In this document: positions 48,630 to 61,049 of the stretch, piece by piece | Layout of the letters: every line of letters begins with the position of its first letter | How positions within the stretch are numbered: position 1 is the first letter of the stretch | Assembly: GCA_964304625.1 (NCBI GenBank) | Contig: OZ199838.1 | Location: 4,588,001 to 4,652,000, forward strand | Source of the DNA: Kudoa neothunni | Lineage: Eukaryota > Cnidaria | DNA length: 64,000 bases | Direction: 5' to 3' | The notes under the pieces: model-generated | Seen by the model: only the letters and a program-made list of their open reading frames with translations | The model's database searches: none | What the model was told of the DNA's origin: nothing | Translations under genes and position numbers: made by a program

Positions 48630-49714
48630 CTATTTGACATATTTATCCATAAATTTCCGATGAAATTCTGATCGGATAGTGTCGTTTATAAATGATTTTT
48701 TCTATAAATGCATTATGCATTAGATCAAATAAATCTACATATATATAAATTGAAGGGTACGCACTTTTTCCGAATCGCTGACTGGATTGCAATTTTTAAA
48801 GACGACGTCATCATCCCATCTAAATAAAAATAGTTTTAGAGCCAAATAGACAATTATAGAGGATAATTGATAAGGAATTAGCGTTAATGATTGCAACAAA
48901 GAAAAAATTAGGACCTGCCTAAGATATAGAATAAATGCTATTATTTTACCTTCTTTTCACAACGAACGCATCTTTAGAATTTAAATTAAGCAAAGGATTG
49001 CCCATCCTTGCATTTTCCAACAAGACTTTTTCCTCTCGGGCCCTTTTTTCTAATTCCTAACAAAAGAGAATTCTAAAATAAAAAAAGGCGCATTCAGAGA
49101 AACCTTTTTCATGTTGCTTTCCGCTCTTTCCTTCTTAATGCGCTGCAATTCAGCGAGTAGCTCCGCTGTCTCATCATCATCATCACTTTCCTCTTGGTTG
49201 TTAACTCCCCCTTCCCTATCATTGGTATCTCTATTGTCACTGTCGTCCTGCTCAAAATCCGAATTATCATTCACACATTCGTCATCATCTTTATCCAAAT
49301 TGATTAATGCTTCGGGAAGAGCTACCCATTTTCTGTGTGGTACAATTACATCATTAGAATCTAGACGCGTTGAAGCAGATGCGAATGATGATCCAGATCC
49401 AGCATCATATTCGGAATTAATTGCCGGGAGATTCGGCTTAATTGTTGGAACCTTAAAATCGACCCCTTGTTCTTTATCCGCCAGTTCGCTTTTAAAATCT
49501 TTTCCCGAAAGTTCTTCTTGAGTGAACTGACCAACTTGACTAACAATCCCATCAATATTGATGATGTATACTTCAAATATTACCGCGTCTTTAACTTCAA
49601 ATGGCCAGGCATATCCTTGCTGGAATACTGCTTGGATAAAACAGCCAGGTTACCCTCATTTTTTCCCCTACCTCCTTTGGCAGTATCAAAAGTCGCTCTA
49701 CCAGCAGTTGTCAT
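48630..49714 (-). CDS. CWC15: CWC15, spliceosome-associated protein (Cwf15 family)
   Basis: Five exons on the minus strand: 49714-49584, 49539-49104, 49056-48950, 48819-48765 and 48701-48630, total 266 residues. The start [20 protein letters not shown] and [16 protein letters not shown] are the CWC15 N-terminus. A long acidic middle (DEDE-rich, [20 protein letters not shown]) precedes [16 protein letters not shown] and the C-terminal [10 protein letters not shown] and [20 protein letters not shown], all family hallmarks. CWC15 belongs to the Prp19/NTC-associated set of the active spliceosome. All introns are 44-130 bases. The true acceptor of exon 2 is the one after GTTAG at 49540-49544, since it gives [12 protein letters not shown] in frame. 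Only about 50 bases separate its start codon from a hAT-like fragment. Confidence 0.93.
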
Positions 49715-49762
49715 TTTGCGACTATTGCCGATAGTATCCGACATTAACATTAACCATAAACT

Positions 49763-49850
49763 CAATGGTTGTTAACCTTTTTTCCTTGCGGACCCCTAAT
49801 GTGTTCAATGAACTTATCATGTACTCCATTTTGTTTTAATGTTTAATCTA
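49763..49850. repeat. hAT-like terminal fragment
   Basis: CAATGGTTGTTAACC followed by CTTGCGGACCCC has the look of a common hAT terminal repeat. No matching right end was found. It abuts the 5' side of CWC15. Confidence 0.45.
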
Positions 49851-50974
49851 ATCATATATATATATATATAAATTTATTGGTAATGGTGTACTTACCGGCC
49901 ACCAAAATTCGGGATGTCGTAATTTTTTTCGACCGATTTTTTCGTAGATTAAGTTCATTCACTCTAAAAAGTCGCAGCATACAAATATAAATCAATTTTT
50001 TTTGTTTCTAATGTTTCCTAAATTCGTTGTCATAATCCATTAATTGAGCATAACATAACATGTGACACCAAATAAAAAGATCCTCAAACTATATGTTTTC
50101 TCACATTTTATCACGATATATAGCACATAATAATATAATATTAGAATCTAATATAGTTACGCTTATATGTGATTTAAGTTTGTATTTTATCACTTAAGCT
50201 TAAGGACGCACGTTTCAGAAAATAAGGCGGCAATGGTTGATATTAAATCGGACGATGAGTTTTTTTTGCTTATAAATAATAATGAAAACATGGTTATATA
50301 TTTATGTAGAAGGTAATTGAAATACAAGAAATGGTTCTCATTAAATAAGATAGATGTAAAACAAAAATTATCTATCAAGAATATATTAAAGATCTTGTAC
50401 TATTTGTCTTTAGATAATACTATTGAATCAATCTCATCAATGGTTTCTGTCTCCAAAAAAATCGATTACAAATTGGTTTATTAAAATTCGAACCATTTGT
50501 ATAAACCATTTCCTCAATCGACAAAAAATTCGGCGGTGAAGGATACGTTATTAAAATTGATGAAAGTCTATTACATTACAAAAGAAAAAATAACAGGGGC
50601 CATTACTTAAATGGAGATTCTTGGAAAACATTCTTCTACCAAAGGGAATTTTTATCCCTGAGAATGAAGTGACAGTAATAAGAAAAAAAATTTAATTAAT
50701 TTATTATGTCTTCTAGACGGATGGAAGTGGAAGTGAGTATTGCCCCTGATTGTGGAGAATTGTCCGACGAATATATGTGTATATGTTATTTAATTATACG
50801 ATAGTAAATTTTATAAATTAGCTCTGTGTTCGAATTCTGAAAAATATGGGAATAGGGGTGGACGGTCCCCTGAGTTTTTGGTCTTTGTTTTGTGCTCAGT
50901 TGATCCTGATGGGAAAAGGACTCTAAAAGAGGTGAGGTATTTCAGTGTTCAAAAGAAGAAATCATGAATCTCTG

Positions 50975-51093
50975 TGTAACGCGGCAGCGACAAGCTATAG
51001 AAAACACGGTTCAACAAAACTAACCACGCCCCCCGACGACGAACCTTCGACCATAACATAAAGGTGATGATTAATTATATTAGGTTCACTACA
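50975..51093 (-). repeat. 3' LTR of the Ty3/gypsy element
   Basis: A 119-base direct repeat, TG...CA when read on the minus strand, nearly identical to the other LTR. The short length is typical of some gypsy lineages. Confidence 0.92.
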
Positions 51094-54000
51094 TTACTCC
51101 CCCCTTTTTAGAATAATGGATTATACTTCGAAATCATCAAGGTATAGCGGCCTTTTTCTTGTTTCTCGTAGGTCTATTGTTTTGTTTAGTGTTCGGATTG
51201 GTATTTGACTCATCGATGGTATAATGTTGGGCAAGACGTCATTTTCATGGACGGACTGAATTTTATTGGTGTGGTTTTCAACAAAACAAACAGGGCCTTT
51301 TTGCCTTTATTACCTTATATGGTCCTTCATATTTTTGGGGCAAGTGAAGTGATTTTCCTATTCTTTATGTAGACATGACTTCCTATTTTCTGTTTTCCAT
51401 TGGACATTTTTTGCGGTTGTAGTAATAAGACTGTTTCGTTTGTGCCTCTTCTATATTCTCTTTTGCTTTGTTTAATGCGCTTCTCATTGCATTCGAGAGT
51501 TTCTCAGCGTAAACATGAGGGTTTTGTAACAGCATTGTTTAGATTGTAGGATATTGTACTAGTAGGTGTAACTAATTCTCTACCATACATTAAATACGCG
51601 GGGCTATAACCCGTAGTTGCTGACGGCGTTATTCTAGTAGCCAGAAGGGCTTTATCTAAACTTTGGTCCCATTCTGCGTTGTTTTCCAGAATGAGAGCTT
51701 TAAGTTTAGTTTTTATGTTACGTACTTGACGCTCTGCCATGCCATTTCCTTCCGGGTGATAGGCCCGTCGACCGCGACTTTTGAACACCAAAAAGTCTAC
51801 AGACATCACCGAATAATACTGATTCAAACTGAACTCCTTGATCCGAATTGTAGATATTTCGGGCAACCGTGGCGCGATATTATCAATTCAAAGAAAGCAT
51901 CCGCGGTTTCTTTAGCTGTGATTGTTGATAAGGCTTTTGCTTCCACCCATTTAGTAAATTGATCTATAAATAGAATTACAAACCTATTAACCGTTTGATG
52001 TAGTTTTCCATTGGTCCCCATAAAATCTACGTGCCATCTTACACAAGGACCTAGCACGGGGATCGGCATTAGTGGTGCTCTTTTACTTTATGAGTATTTC
52101 CTTTCACTTTCAGGCATATATCACACTTTTTTTATCATAGATGTAACATCGTCTTCTAGCGTTGGCCAATAAAAAATTTCTCCGTAATACTTGTACTGTC
52201 TTCGTTATTCCTGAGTGTGCACATTCCTCATGTACTTTTTTAACGATCATTCTTCTCATTCGCCATGGAACAACAGGTAATTTACCAAAACGTGAGGCGT
52301 GACAAAGTAATCCATCCACCATTTCCAATTTGTCTCTTCTATCATACAATTTCTTCAGTTCAGAGTTTCCAGATAATTTTGTCGATTCCGTCGGATTCCT
52401 CTTGGCATTTTTAGCGACTTGTATGCATTTATCCTCGTTTTGTGCTGTCCTTAATTGATCGTAGGTAGCATATGTTCCCATACTGAGCACGCTTCTGGAC
52501 AGGGCATCCGCAATGTTGTTTTGACATCCAGGTTTATACATAATTTCATAACAATAGTCTTCCATTTCCATCAACCAACGAGCGCGTCTCCCTCTTGGAT
52601 CTTTCCTGCTCCTCAAATAGACCAGGGGATTGTGATCTGTCAATATGAAGAATTTTTTCCCAATCAAGTAATGTCGAAATTTTCGTACAGCGTTTACGAT
52701 CGCCAATGCCTCTCTGTCTGTCACACTATAGTTCTTTTGGCTGCAATTTAACTTTTTACTTGTATAGGCAATGACATCTTTTCTCTCCGGGCTCTGATAA
52801 AGCACTGCTCCAACAGCTGTATTTGATGCATCACATTCAAGATAGAATGGAATGTCCGGATTCGGATATGCTAAAGTAGGTGACTCCTTTACAGCCTCCT
52901 TCAATATGCGGAACATTTTCCTTTCGTCGTCATCCCATTTGAATGGTACCTTCGATGACATCATATCCGTAAAATGTGATGAGAGCTTAGCCAATCCTTT
53001 AATGTGTCTATGCATAAAGTTTAAAGCGCCAAGAAAAGCTTGCAAGTCATCTTTGGATTTTGGTTCTTTCCAGTCCAATATACTTTTTACTCTATCAGGG
53101 TCATTCCGAATACCATCCTTGGAGATAATGAATCCCAAATAAGCCAGCTCGTTTTTGCAGAATTTGGATTTTTCGTTGTTAATTTTCAAATTTGCCGTGT
53201 CCAGCCTCTCCAATACTATATCAACGTGGTCCATATGTTCAGATTTTGACTTTGAGAATATCACAATATCGTCAAGGTATGCTATAGCAAAGGGCAAATC
53301 GCTAAGTAGTCTGTCCATTATTCTTTGGAATGTGGCTGGACCATTACACAATCCGAAGGGCATTTTGAGAAATTCGTAAAGTCCACGACCATGACTAAAT
53401 GCAGTTTTTTCAACATCCTCCGGTGCCATCGGTATTTGCCAATAGCCGGATTGCAAGTCCAGAGTTGAGAAAAAATTTGCACCCCCAAGTGAATCCAATA
53501 CTTCTTCAAGAATTGGCAGTGGATATTCATCTTTTACGGTCACATCGTTCAATTTCCTGTAATCGACGCACAGACGTAGATCACCGCTCTTCTTCTCCAC
53601 TATCACAACTGGAGATGACCAAGCACTTTTTGATCGTTGTATCACTCCCAACGATAGCATCCTGTCTATTTCTTTGTCTACCGCATCCCTGTAGTGTATG
53701 GGAACTCTATAGGGTCTAGATGAAATTGGTTCGTGACCGTCGGTTACAATCCTATGAATGGCGTATTCTCCGACTGAGCAATCACCAGCTCTTTCCACAG
53801 ACCGAACCATATTAACACCTTTGATATCTCGGGATTTTACCAGTGACTGTAATGGATATTTTATTGTATTGACCGACTGGCTCCTTGGCGGGATATTGTT
53901 CAAATGACCATCAGATAATTTCGTATCAATAATGATATTACAATGTTCGAACAAAAAATCTCTCCCAATAATAGCATCGTATATCAGATTGTTAACAATA

Positions 54001-55043
54001 AATGCTTTGCAATCTACCCAAACTCTACCAATATGCACTTGAATTGTGATAAAATGCGATATTTCAATCTTGTCGCCACGCGCAGAGAAAAGACACATAT
54101 AAGGACACTCCACTACATTCATACTATTATTGATAAGTTTTCCATTAATGAGGGTATGCGACGATCCTGTATCCACCAAGCCACTAAATGAATTTTCGGA
54201 TCCTGGGCAAGCACAAGACACAATTAATCCCTGGGGCGTGCCTTCGTTTCGAATATTAGTAGTCATGGCAATACTCTCTAATTTCGGTGAATTCGGGAGC
54301 GAGGCTCGAGAGTAGGCCTGCCCCCTTTTTCGTTTCCCGACCGACTATAGCATTTTTTTGCCATGTGCCCAACCTTTTGGCATATGTTACAGCGTATGAG
54401 GCCCTTACATTCGTGGCCAAAATGGTATCTACTACCACATTTATAACATTCCTGTTTGTTGGGTGGTCGAGTAGGATAAATTGGTTGTTTCACAGCATTT
54501 ATGTATGGGGTCGTATCGGTTGCGTCTGTCGGATTTGCGTCAAGATACGCTTGGGCTTTCTCCACGAGTACCGCCATGTTTCCGGTGGATTCACTGTTCA
54601 ATATGGGTTGGTACATTTTTGGCACTGTCTCAACAATTTTTGGTTTCAGGAAGAATATTATATCTTCCGCCGTCGCATTCGGTCTAGCCGCTTTTAGGCG
54701 AAGCAAAATTCGATTGGCAAATTCTTGGATTCTCTCTCCTGACTTTATTTTGTCGTTCAAGAAAATCGTCCACTGGTTTTGTATACTTGTGACACTTGCA
54801 TAATATCCCTTTATCCTCCTCGTCAACGCTTCTACGGGACCCAATTCGAGTTTCTCTTGATCGGACGGCTTTAACATTGGACGTTGGTGGATAGGTATTG
54901 CTAGTAGCAGGAACGCGTAATGTTGTTCCGTCGTGTGGTTTTTTATGAGGGATCTTGCCTCCAATTCCTCAAGTTGCACGTCGATCGGCATATCAAAATT
55001 AATTTCCTTGATTTTCATTTTCACTTGGACCTCTGACACCAAA

Positions 55044-55160
55044 TGTAACGCGGCAGCGACAAGCTATAGAAAACACGGTTCAACAAAACTAACCACGCCC
55101 CCGACGACGAACCTCGACCATAACATAAAGGTGATGATTAATTATATTAGGTTCACTACA
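55044..55160 (-). repeat. 5' LTR of the Ty3/gypsy element
   Basis: A 117-base copy differing from its partner by a couple of small length changes. The CTCTG duplication lies directly outside it. Confidence 0.92.
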
Positions 55161-56389
55161 CTCTGATACCAATAATTGAGAAAGAGGCTACAATCAGGTT
55201 CGAATCGACCATTCCCAAAGTTATTGTATTAATGGAGCACATTCGAATACTATCGAATCTTGTTGGGGTCGGCTCAAACTTAAGATCCTTAAAATTAAGA
55301 GAGGTGTGAGTCGACTAAATTTCGATAATACCTACATGAAGAATGGTTCCGGTCTATTATGGGTGGGAAACTCAATTTATTTAACAACTATTTCAATATT
55401 ATTGATAAATATTACCCAACTGAATAAACCGGCTGATTTTTTATGCAGTAAAAGCATAATAAATGTCTAAAGTTGATTGGAATAATTTTCTCAATCTAGC
55501 ATCATAAATATATAGGGATATTAATGATTTTATATGTGGCGTGTAAAATCAACTTTACCAAATATGAATTTTATAAATGAATATACTATGATATAATGAA
55601 AGTGTTAAAATATAATTATAAAAGAATAAAAAATATTCAAATCATTAAACTTTTAAAATGTTGTAATAGAATATATAATTCTATAAGCCTTATATTAACT
55701 GATTTAGTTACGCCTATGGTATATTTTTGAACGTTTTGTGAAAAAGGTGTATTATTGTTAAATGATTTTTAACTTTATGCATAAACAAGAAACATTTGGA
55801 ATGGATAGGAAAAGAAATTTCCACAAGATTTTAAATTTATTTGTTAAAATAAAATAATATGTTTAGCTCGTTTCGTAAAATGTAAAATATTAGCTACTTT
55901 TTGGCAGAAAATTGTCTATACAAAAATTTTAAACTAAAAAAACCAAAATTCTTTTGTTACATTACTTATAAACTTCGATTTTTCCATTTTAAATCTGTGT
56001 ATTGTGATAATTTCCAAAATAAAATGATTCAATTTTTAATTGATTAAAACGGCAAATAAGTAGATTCCACATATTTTAAAAATCATTTTTCAATAATTAA
56101 AGAGGATAAGTTAACAAAAACATTAATTTAAATTGGTTAAAACAAGAAAACAATATCTAATGTGGTATCATAAGGAAGATTAATATAACATTTAAAGGAT
56201 TATGGACGATTTCAGGTAACATTAGAAACAAAAAAATGATTTATATTTGTATGCTGCAACTTTTTAGAGTGAATGAACTTAATATACGAAAAAATCGGCC
56301 GAAAAAAATTACGACATCATGCCGAATTTTGGTGGCCGGTAGGTACACCATTACCCCTTAGGGTCCCTAGGTAAGCGAAATTATTCATA

Positions 56390-57462
56390 TCTATCTACTA
56401 TTACAATGTTCTAAAAAATCTCTAAATCGTTTCCACTCTTCCAAATGTTCCTAAAAGTGTTTAGAAAATGGTGATTTTATCGATTCAACGTTTGTTTATC
56501 GGATTACTTGAGTTCAACAATAGGATTAACATCTGCTTATTATCTGATAGTGATCGGTTGAAGTTAATTTTCCCCTTTTTATGCTTTATCAATTTTAAAT
56601 TAATCGATATCATCTGGCTTTGTATATAATGTTGGCGTTTCTATTTAAGTGCTTTCACAGATTTGGCCATTATTCGTGTAGTTTTAATGTACTTGACTTG
56701 ATAAACACATTCTGAAGGTTCTATTAATCGTTTTAGATATGATAAAAATCTATACACGTTTAATGAATAACTGTTTGGTGGAGAACGTTAAAATCATATT
56801 GACTGAAGCATTTTAATGGAAATACTGCGTCCATAAATTTCATTGAAATCGTCCGCTAAGTTTAACTTTTCGTGATTAAATTCTAAGCAGATGGTTGTAC
56901 TTTTATTTCACCCAATTGTTTAAATTGTTTATGTTGATGGTTACGCGATTTGTGGCTGTTTATGGGAAAAAATGCGTTAAGCTCTTGCCGGGCCAATCAA
57001 TGTTAATTTTAGCATTATCAATTAATTTTCATACATTTTCTTCTATCTCTATTACTTTTTCTATTTTTTTCTCTTAAAAAGTTAGTGGTGCATGTAGTTT
57101 CCGAGCCGGGACAGAATTCGACTTTTAAAAATCCTCTGGGCCAAAAAATAACGTTTTAGGTGACACTTTAACGAGATTTAAATAACTCGAGAATGAAAAA
57201 AATTCGACGATGACCTTAAAGTATTTAGCGTCGGTGCGGAGACATGGAATTTTTAAATGAACGCCGGGATTAGAACACTCCTTCAAAGAAATGATCATAA
57301 TTTAAATTTCATAATCCAAATCGTTAAAGTATATTGCTGAAAACTTCTTAATTATATTATTTCTAGGGATTAATTCGAAATTTCAATATATTTTTCGAAT
57401 GCTATTAAATAACGTATCTAGGCGAAATCTTCCCCAAACAACGCTGGGAAATTCCCCCCTAG
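56390..57462 (+). mobile_element. non-autonomous Helitron, copy B
   Basis: Starts TCTATCTACTAT after an A and ends CAACGCTGGGAAATTCCCCC then CTAG before a T: Helitron TC...CTRR ends inserted between A and T, with a 3' GC hairpin. It matches copy C nearly end to end but lacks some 80 bases near the left end. It does not code. It sits directly beside the right arm of the Merlin relic. Confidence 0.8.
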
Positions 57463-57715
57463 TATTATAATATATTAAGAGCTGTCTCCATTTCATTGCA
57501 TACTTCTTCCTTCAACATTAAATTTTAGGTTCGCCTCATCATATGAAGGTGGTGCAAAGAGCGTTTCGTGATTTATAGGTGTTACAAACCTAATTTTAAA
57601 TGGACAAGTGCTGCCGTTACGCCTAATAATTGGATACTTTTAATTTAAAAAATGAAAAATTGTACGATAAAAATAATAAATAAATAAAATAGGCGAAATT
57701 GTTGAGGTAGTTAAA
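57463..57715. other. spacer between Helitron B and PTPS
   Basis: PTPS 3' flank; AT-rich, nothing recognised. Confidence 0.4.
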
Positions 57716-58159
57716 TCAACATTTAGTGATTCTACCCTTGTAGCAGGCGGAGTTGTTTTTGGTTTCTTGAACTAAAACCTTGTGTAGATATGGTTTGATT
57801 CTCTCAAATTTCTCCAACTGTTTCCATATGTAGATAGCTAGGTTTTCCATTGTGCTTGGCCTCTCTTTAAAATATTCCACATCCACATCTATATTCTTGT
57901 GGTCGAGCTTTGATATGAATGCATCGTTCATTACTTGTGATAGTTCAATCATATTAAGCAGAAAACCAGTTTGGGGGCCGAGTGCACCTCTCAGCGTCAC
58001 AACCACTACGAAATTGTGACCGTGGCCATTTTTCCAATTACATTTTCCATAGATTCGCTGATTTTCCTCGTTACTTAGTTGTTTAGCTTGGAGTCGATGA
58101 CTGCTACAAAAGGTGCATTTTTTTGACACCGTTATCTCAGCACGTCCTTCGGATTCCAT
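57716..58159 (-). CDS. PTS: 6-pyruvoyl-tetrahydropterin synthase
   Basis: A single-exon frame of 147 residues, the usual length. PTPS converts 7,8-dihydroneopterin triphosphate to 6-pyruvoyl-tetrahydropterin in tetrahydrobiopterin synthesis. Seen: CSSHRLQ with the first zinc His, IYGKCNWKNGHGHNFVV with the catalytic Cys and the HxH zinc pair, KLDHKNID with the Asp-His pair, STMENLAIYIW with the pterin-side Glu, and VLVQETKNNSACYKG with the late Glu. All key residues are present. No intron is needed, unlike most neighbours. It lies between two Helitrons. The start is the ATG at 58159. Confidence 0.95.
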   Translation of the reverse strand: MESEGRAEITVSKKCTFCSSHRLQAKQLSNEENQRIYGKCNWKNGHGHNFVVVVTLRGALGPQTGFLLNMIELSQVMNDAFISKLDHKNIDVDVEYFKERPSTMENLAIYIWKQLEKFERIKPYLHKVLVQETKNNSACYKGRITKC

Positions 58160-61049
58160 TTAATACGAATGGGAGTGGAGTCAAAGTTTACTCCAGGGTC
58201 CAACCTCGCACACTTTCGCAAGCACTCTTTCCAGTTAAACCCATTTTTCATTTCTTTGCCTGTTTTGATATGCTGATGATTAGACAAATCTTTTCGTCAG
58301 AAATAATTTACTTAACAACGATAATTTTTATACATATAATTTAAGGCATAATCCTAATATTAAGAATATAGTTGTGAAATAGTTTTATTATTTATATAAT
58401 ATTTTATATTTCTGCATGTAATCACTGGAGAATAGAAAAATTTAAAATTCTTCTTTATTAAATAAATTAATGAGTTTAGTATATGTGTGTCATAATTTTA
58501 ATTATTTACGTAAATAAAAATAATTCGTCCAAAATATTTTTTCTCAATAATTGATTTTTCTCCATTTAACAATTATCATATAAGTCATTAGGCTTTTATA
58601 TAAACCGAAAAAGATATTTGTGGGTTTGATACGCCTCATAAACGTCATTATAAATGAGTACAATTTTTTAATTTTATGCATCATACAAAAAATAAAAAAC
58701 TAGGTATCAAACTTTTATCATTACATAAATGTAAATTCTGAAACTAAACATTATTTTTTCAATACACTTACATTTACATTTAACGGTTTAATGTAGATTT
58801 ATTTTACTCTTGTTTTATTTCTTTCGTTTTCCGTTAATTATTAATTCTATGTTCCGAGTCTTAATTTATTCAAAAAACGTTATTTAAATACACGTTATGT
58901 TTTGGTGGTTTATTAAACGGACTAATAAGATAGATAAACAAAATTTTTTGATTATTTCTTTATTTTATAAATAATTGTCATTTTGAATTGTTGTAAATAT
59001 TAAAATATAGTATCCTGATTAAAACACATTATCGTAAACGTAATTTTATATCAATGGAAATAATTTATATTTGTTGATGTACAATACTTAAAAATTAAGA
59101 TATATTCTAAAACGTCCCCCCCCCCCCAAATAAAACATCTTGTATATTAAAATTTAAGAAACAACATGACGAAATGCGTTGTTGAAAATTTATTGATAAG
59201 AGTTTTGATAAATTGGATAAAACAACTATTTAACTTAAAGGCAATGACCAAAGAAAACGAAAACCTCAACTCTAAATTATATCATACTTATTCATTAGCA
59301 AACATAGTTATAATTAAAAGTTAATTCACACCTTTAACATGCGTTCTTAATAATTTTTATATGAAAAAAATTTGATTTCAAGTTTATGAGATTTACTTCG
59401 TAATTAGCATTGGCTATTATCTGCTTTTTATATTATATTATCGCGTTATAAATTGGACAATTAATATTATTTTGGACTTTAAATTACCAACTAAAAATAT
59501 CCCATGATTTATTAATTTTATACATCTCGACAATACTCAAAATTAGATAAACATGAAAATTTTATTTGAACCGAAAATTGTGAGGGATAATCAATTAAAA
59601 GCCTCAGATATGGGTGATGGGGTAAAGGCGGCCATTTATATCTACCAACTTTCCTCAAGTCACTAACAAAACTGAACCTTAATTCATTAATTGAATTTAT
59701 GTTGACAATATTCATATTACGAATAAAATCAATATAATAATAACAACGAAACATTAGTAAGAAACTTCAACGGATTTGTATATTGCGGAATTTACCATTA
59801 TCTTTTCGGTAAATATTAAAAAGCTCTGAAAAATTAAAAACGATAAAAAACAATCGGCTACCGTGTAGAAATACAGTAATAGATCGGTTGTACGTAATCC
59901 GCTTGGGAATGGGAAAATGGTACGTACTACCGGATCCGGCCGCATGGAACGTACTTTGTCGCGCAACCACACAATAATATTAAAACACAAAATTAGTTGT
60001 AACTTAAATATTACTAAAAATACAGTTAATTTTTTAGTTTAAATTTACGATTTAAAACTGAATAAGCATCCAAAATAAAATCAAATATTATCTCCCACTT
60101 TTTTGAGCCATGACGTTTAAAATAATCGCCGAGCTCTTCTAAATAAAATAGAGCACTGGCTATTCTTACGGTAAGGAATATTTTCTAGAATAGCTAAGAT
60201 ATTACAAAACTGATTTCATGAATGTGTTAAGCTATTTTTATTTCCTCATTTATACAAAATTTATTAAATTAATTTCTTATTAAAAATTTCTGATGAGTAT
60301 GATCCTTTAATCATCCTATGTTCATTGAATTCATTTGAAATGCACTTATTCGTAAATACGCAAGCGGTAAAACGTGTTTAAAGGATAAAAATGACGTTTT
60401 CCATACTAGTAATAAGCTCAGGGGTTTAGTTATGAACCATGTGCGCCATACCTTCTAGCCGACCAAAGTAACCTTGTCTAATACGCCCGAAACGTCATTT
60501 TAAATGCTGCGAAGTTGTTGATTTTTAAAGAAATATCTGAATTTATTTCTTTGTTTTCATTTAAAATTGATATATTTTATGCATAATAAATTTAGAAGAA
60601 ATAGTTACATTTTCTAATTCTCGAATTTTGAGAATAGGTGACTATTTTTTATCTAGCAATGAGATTTTTGTTCAAAATTTAATCTATAAAGTTTTAAAAT
60701 AATTTTATTCCTTAAACCAAGTTTTTTTAAATAGAACTGGGAAAGGTTTGCACTGTACCAACCACAGCAATGTATAATGAAAAAAATTTATCTACATTGA
60801 TAATCAACGCATAGAATTGATAAAGTGGTGAAATTTAAAAATCGAATTCGCTTTGAAATTTTAATAGGATACTGAAAAATTCACATATGCTTTGAATGTT
60901 AGCGTTACGTTCAATAGAGTATAGCGGCAATTTATGAGATCCACGCCTAGAAGAAATCACAAATCAATAAGTTGCCATAAATAATCATGGTAAGGAATGG
61001 AAATCTCAATTTAACAATAATAATTCATTTATCTACAAAAATTTTGACA
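58160..61049. other. intergenic, mostly AT-rich
   Basis: Almost 3 kb with no gene. A C homopolymer of about 12 sits at 59116-59127. At 59870-59945 ACAGTAATAGATCGGTTGTACGTAATC and a nearby inverted GGTACGTACTACC look like a decayed fold-back copy of the TACAGTAGGTAA family. At 60420 CAGGGGTTTAGTTATGAAC resembles a hAT end without a partner. Confidence 0.4.

Larger units (their letters stand above)
50975..55160 (-). mobile_element. Ty3/gypsy LTR retrotransposon, broken old copy
   Basis: An LTR element of about 4.2 kb on the minus strand inside the Merlin relic, bounded by the 5-base target duplication CTCTG. Parts, in minus order: LTR 55160-55044; a primer-binding-like start TGGTGTCAGAGG; gag 55042-54278 with two CCHC knuckles; a long pol frame 54266-52110 with protease (VDTGSS), reverse transcriptase (YLDD box) and RNase H; an integrase region at about 52069-51504; LTR 51093-50975. 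The order protease-RT-RNase H-integrase is that of Ty3/gypsy. No envelope gene was seen. The copy looks broken, with a few breaks (about three). The near-identical LTRs suggest that it is younger than the Merlin element around it. Confidence 0.93.
49879..56355 (+). mobile_element. Merlin-type DNA transposon relic (ISXO2-like transposase), split by an LTR element
   Basis: The terminal region 49879-50020 (from GGTAATGGTGTACTTACCGG) recurs in reverse at 56212-56355 (to GGTACACCATTACC) with high identity over about 140 bases: long inverted repeats. Between them, on the plus strand, run transposase pieces: NKIDVKQKLSIKNILKIL, SVSKKTITNWFIKIRTI, then GGEGYVIKIDESLLHYKRKN with NNRGHYLNG (50540-50625), VDPDGKRTL (about 50895), and after the LTR element LIPIIEKEATIRFES and NGAHSNTIESCWGRLKLKIL (about 55235-55310). 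This is the ISXO2/IS1595-like DDE order of Merlin elements. It is inactive through stops, frameshifts and the insertion. Outer flanks show no matching 8-base duplication. Confidence 0.8.

Noticed and set aside
49111-49521. Plus-strand Ser-rich ORF of 136 codons
   Set aside because: Antisense to the acidic coding region of CWC15; the Ser runs come from reversed Asp/Glu codons.
52455-54803. Several plus-strand ORFs of 60-136 codons
   Set aside because: They lie opposite the gag and pol frames of the LTR element and are shadows of them.
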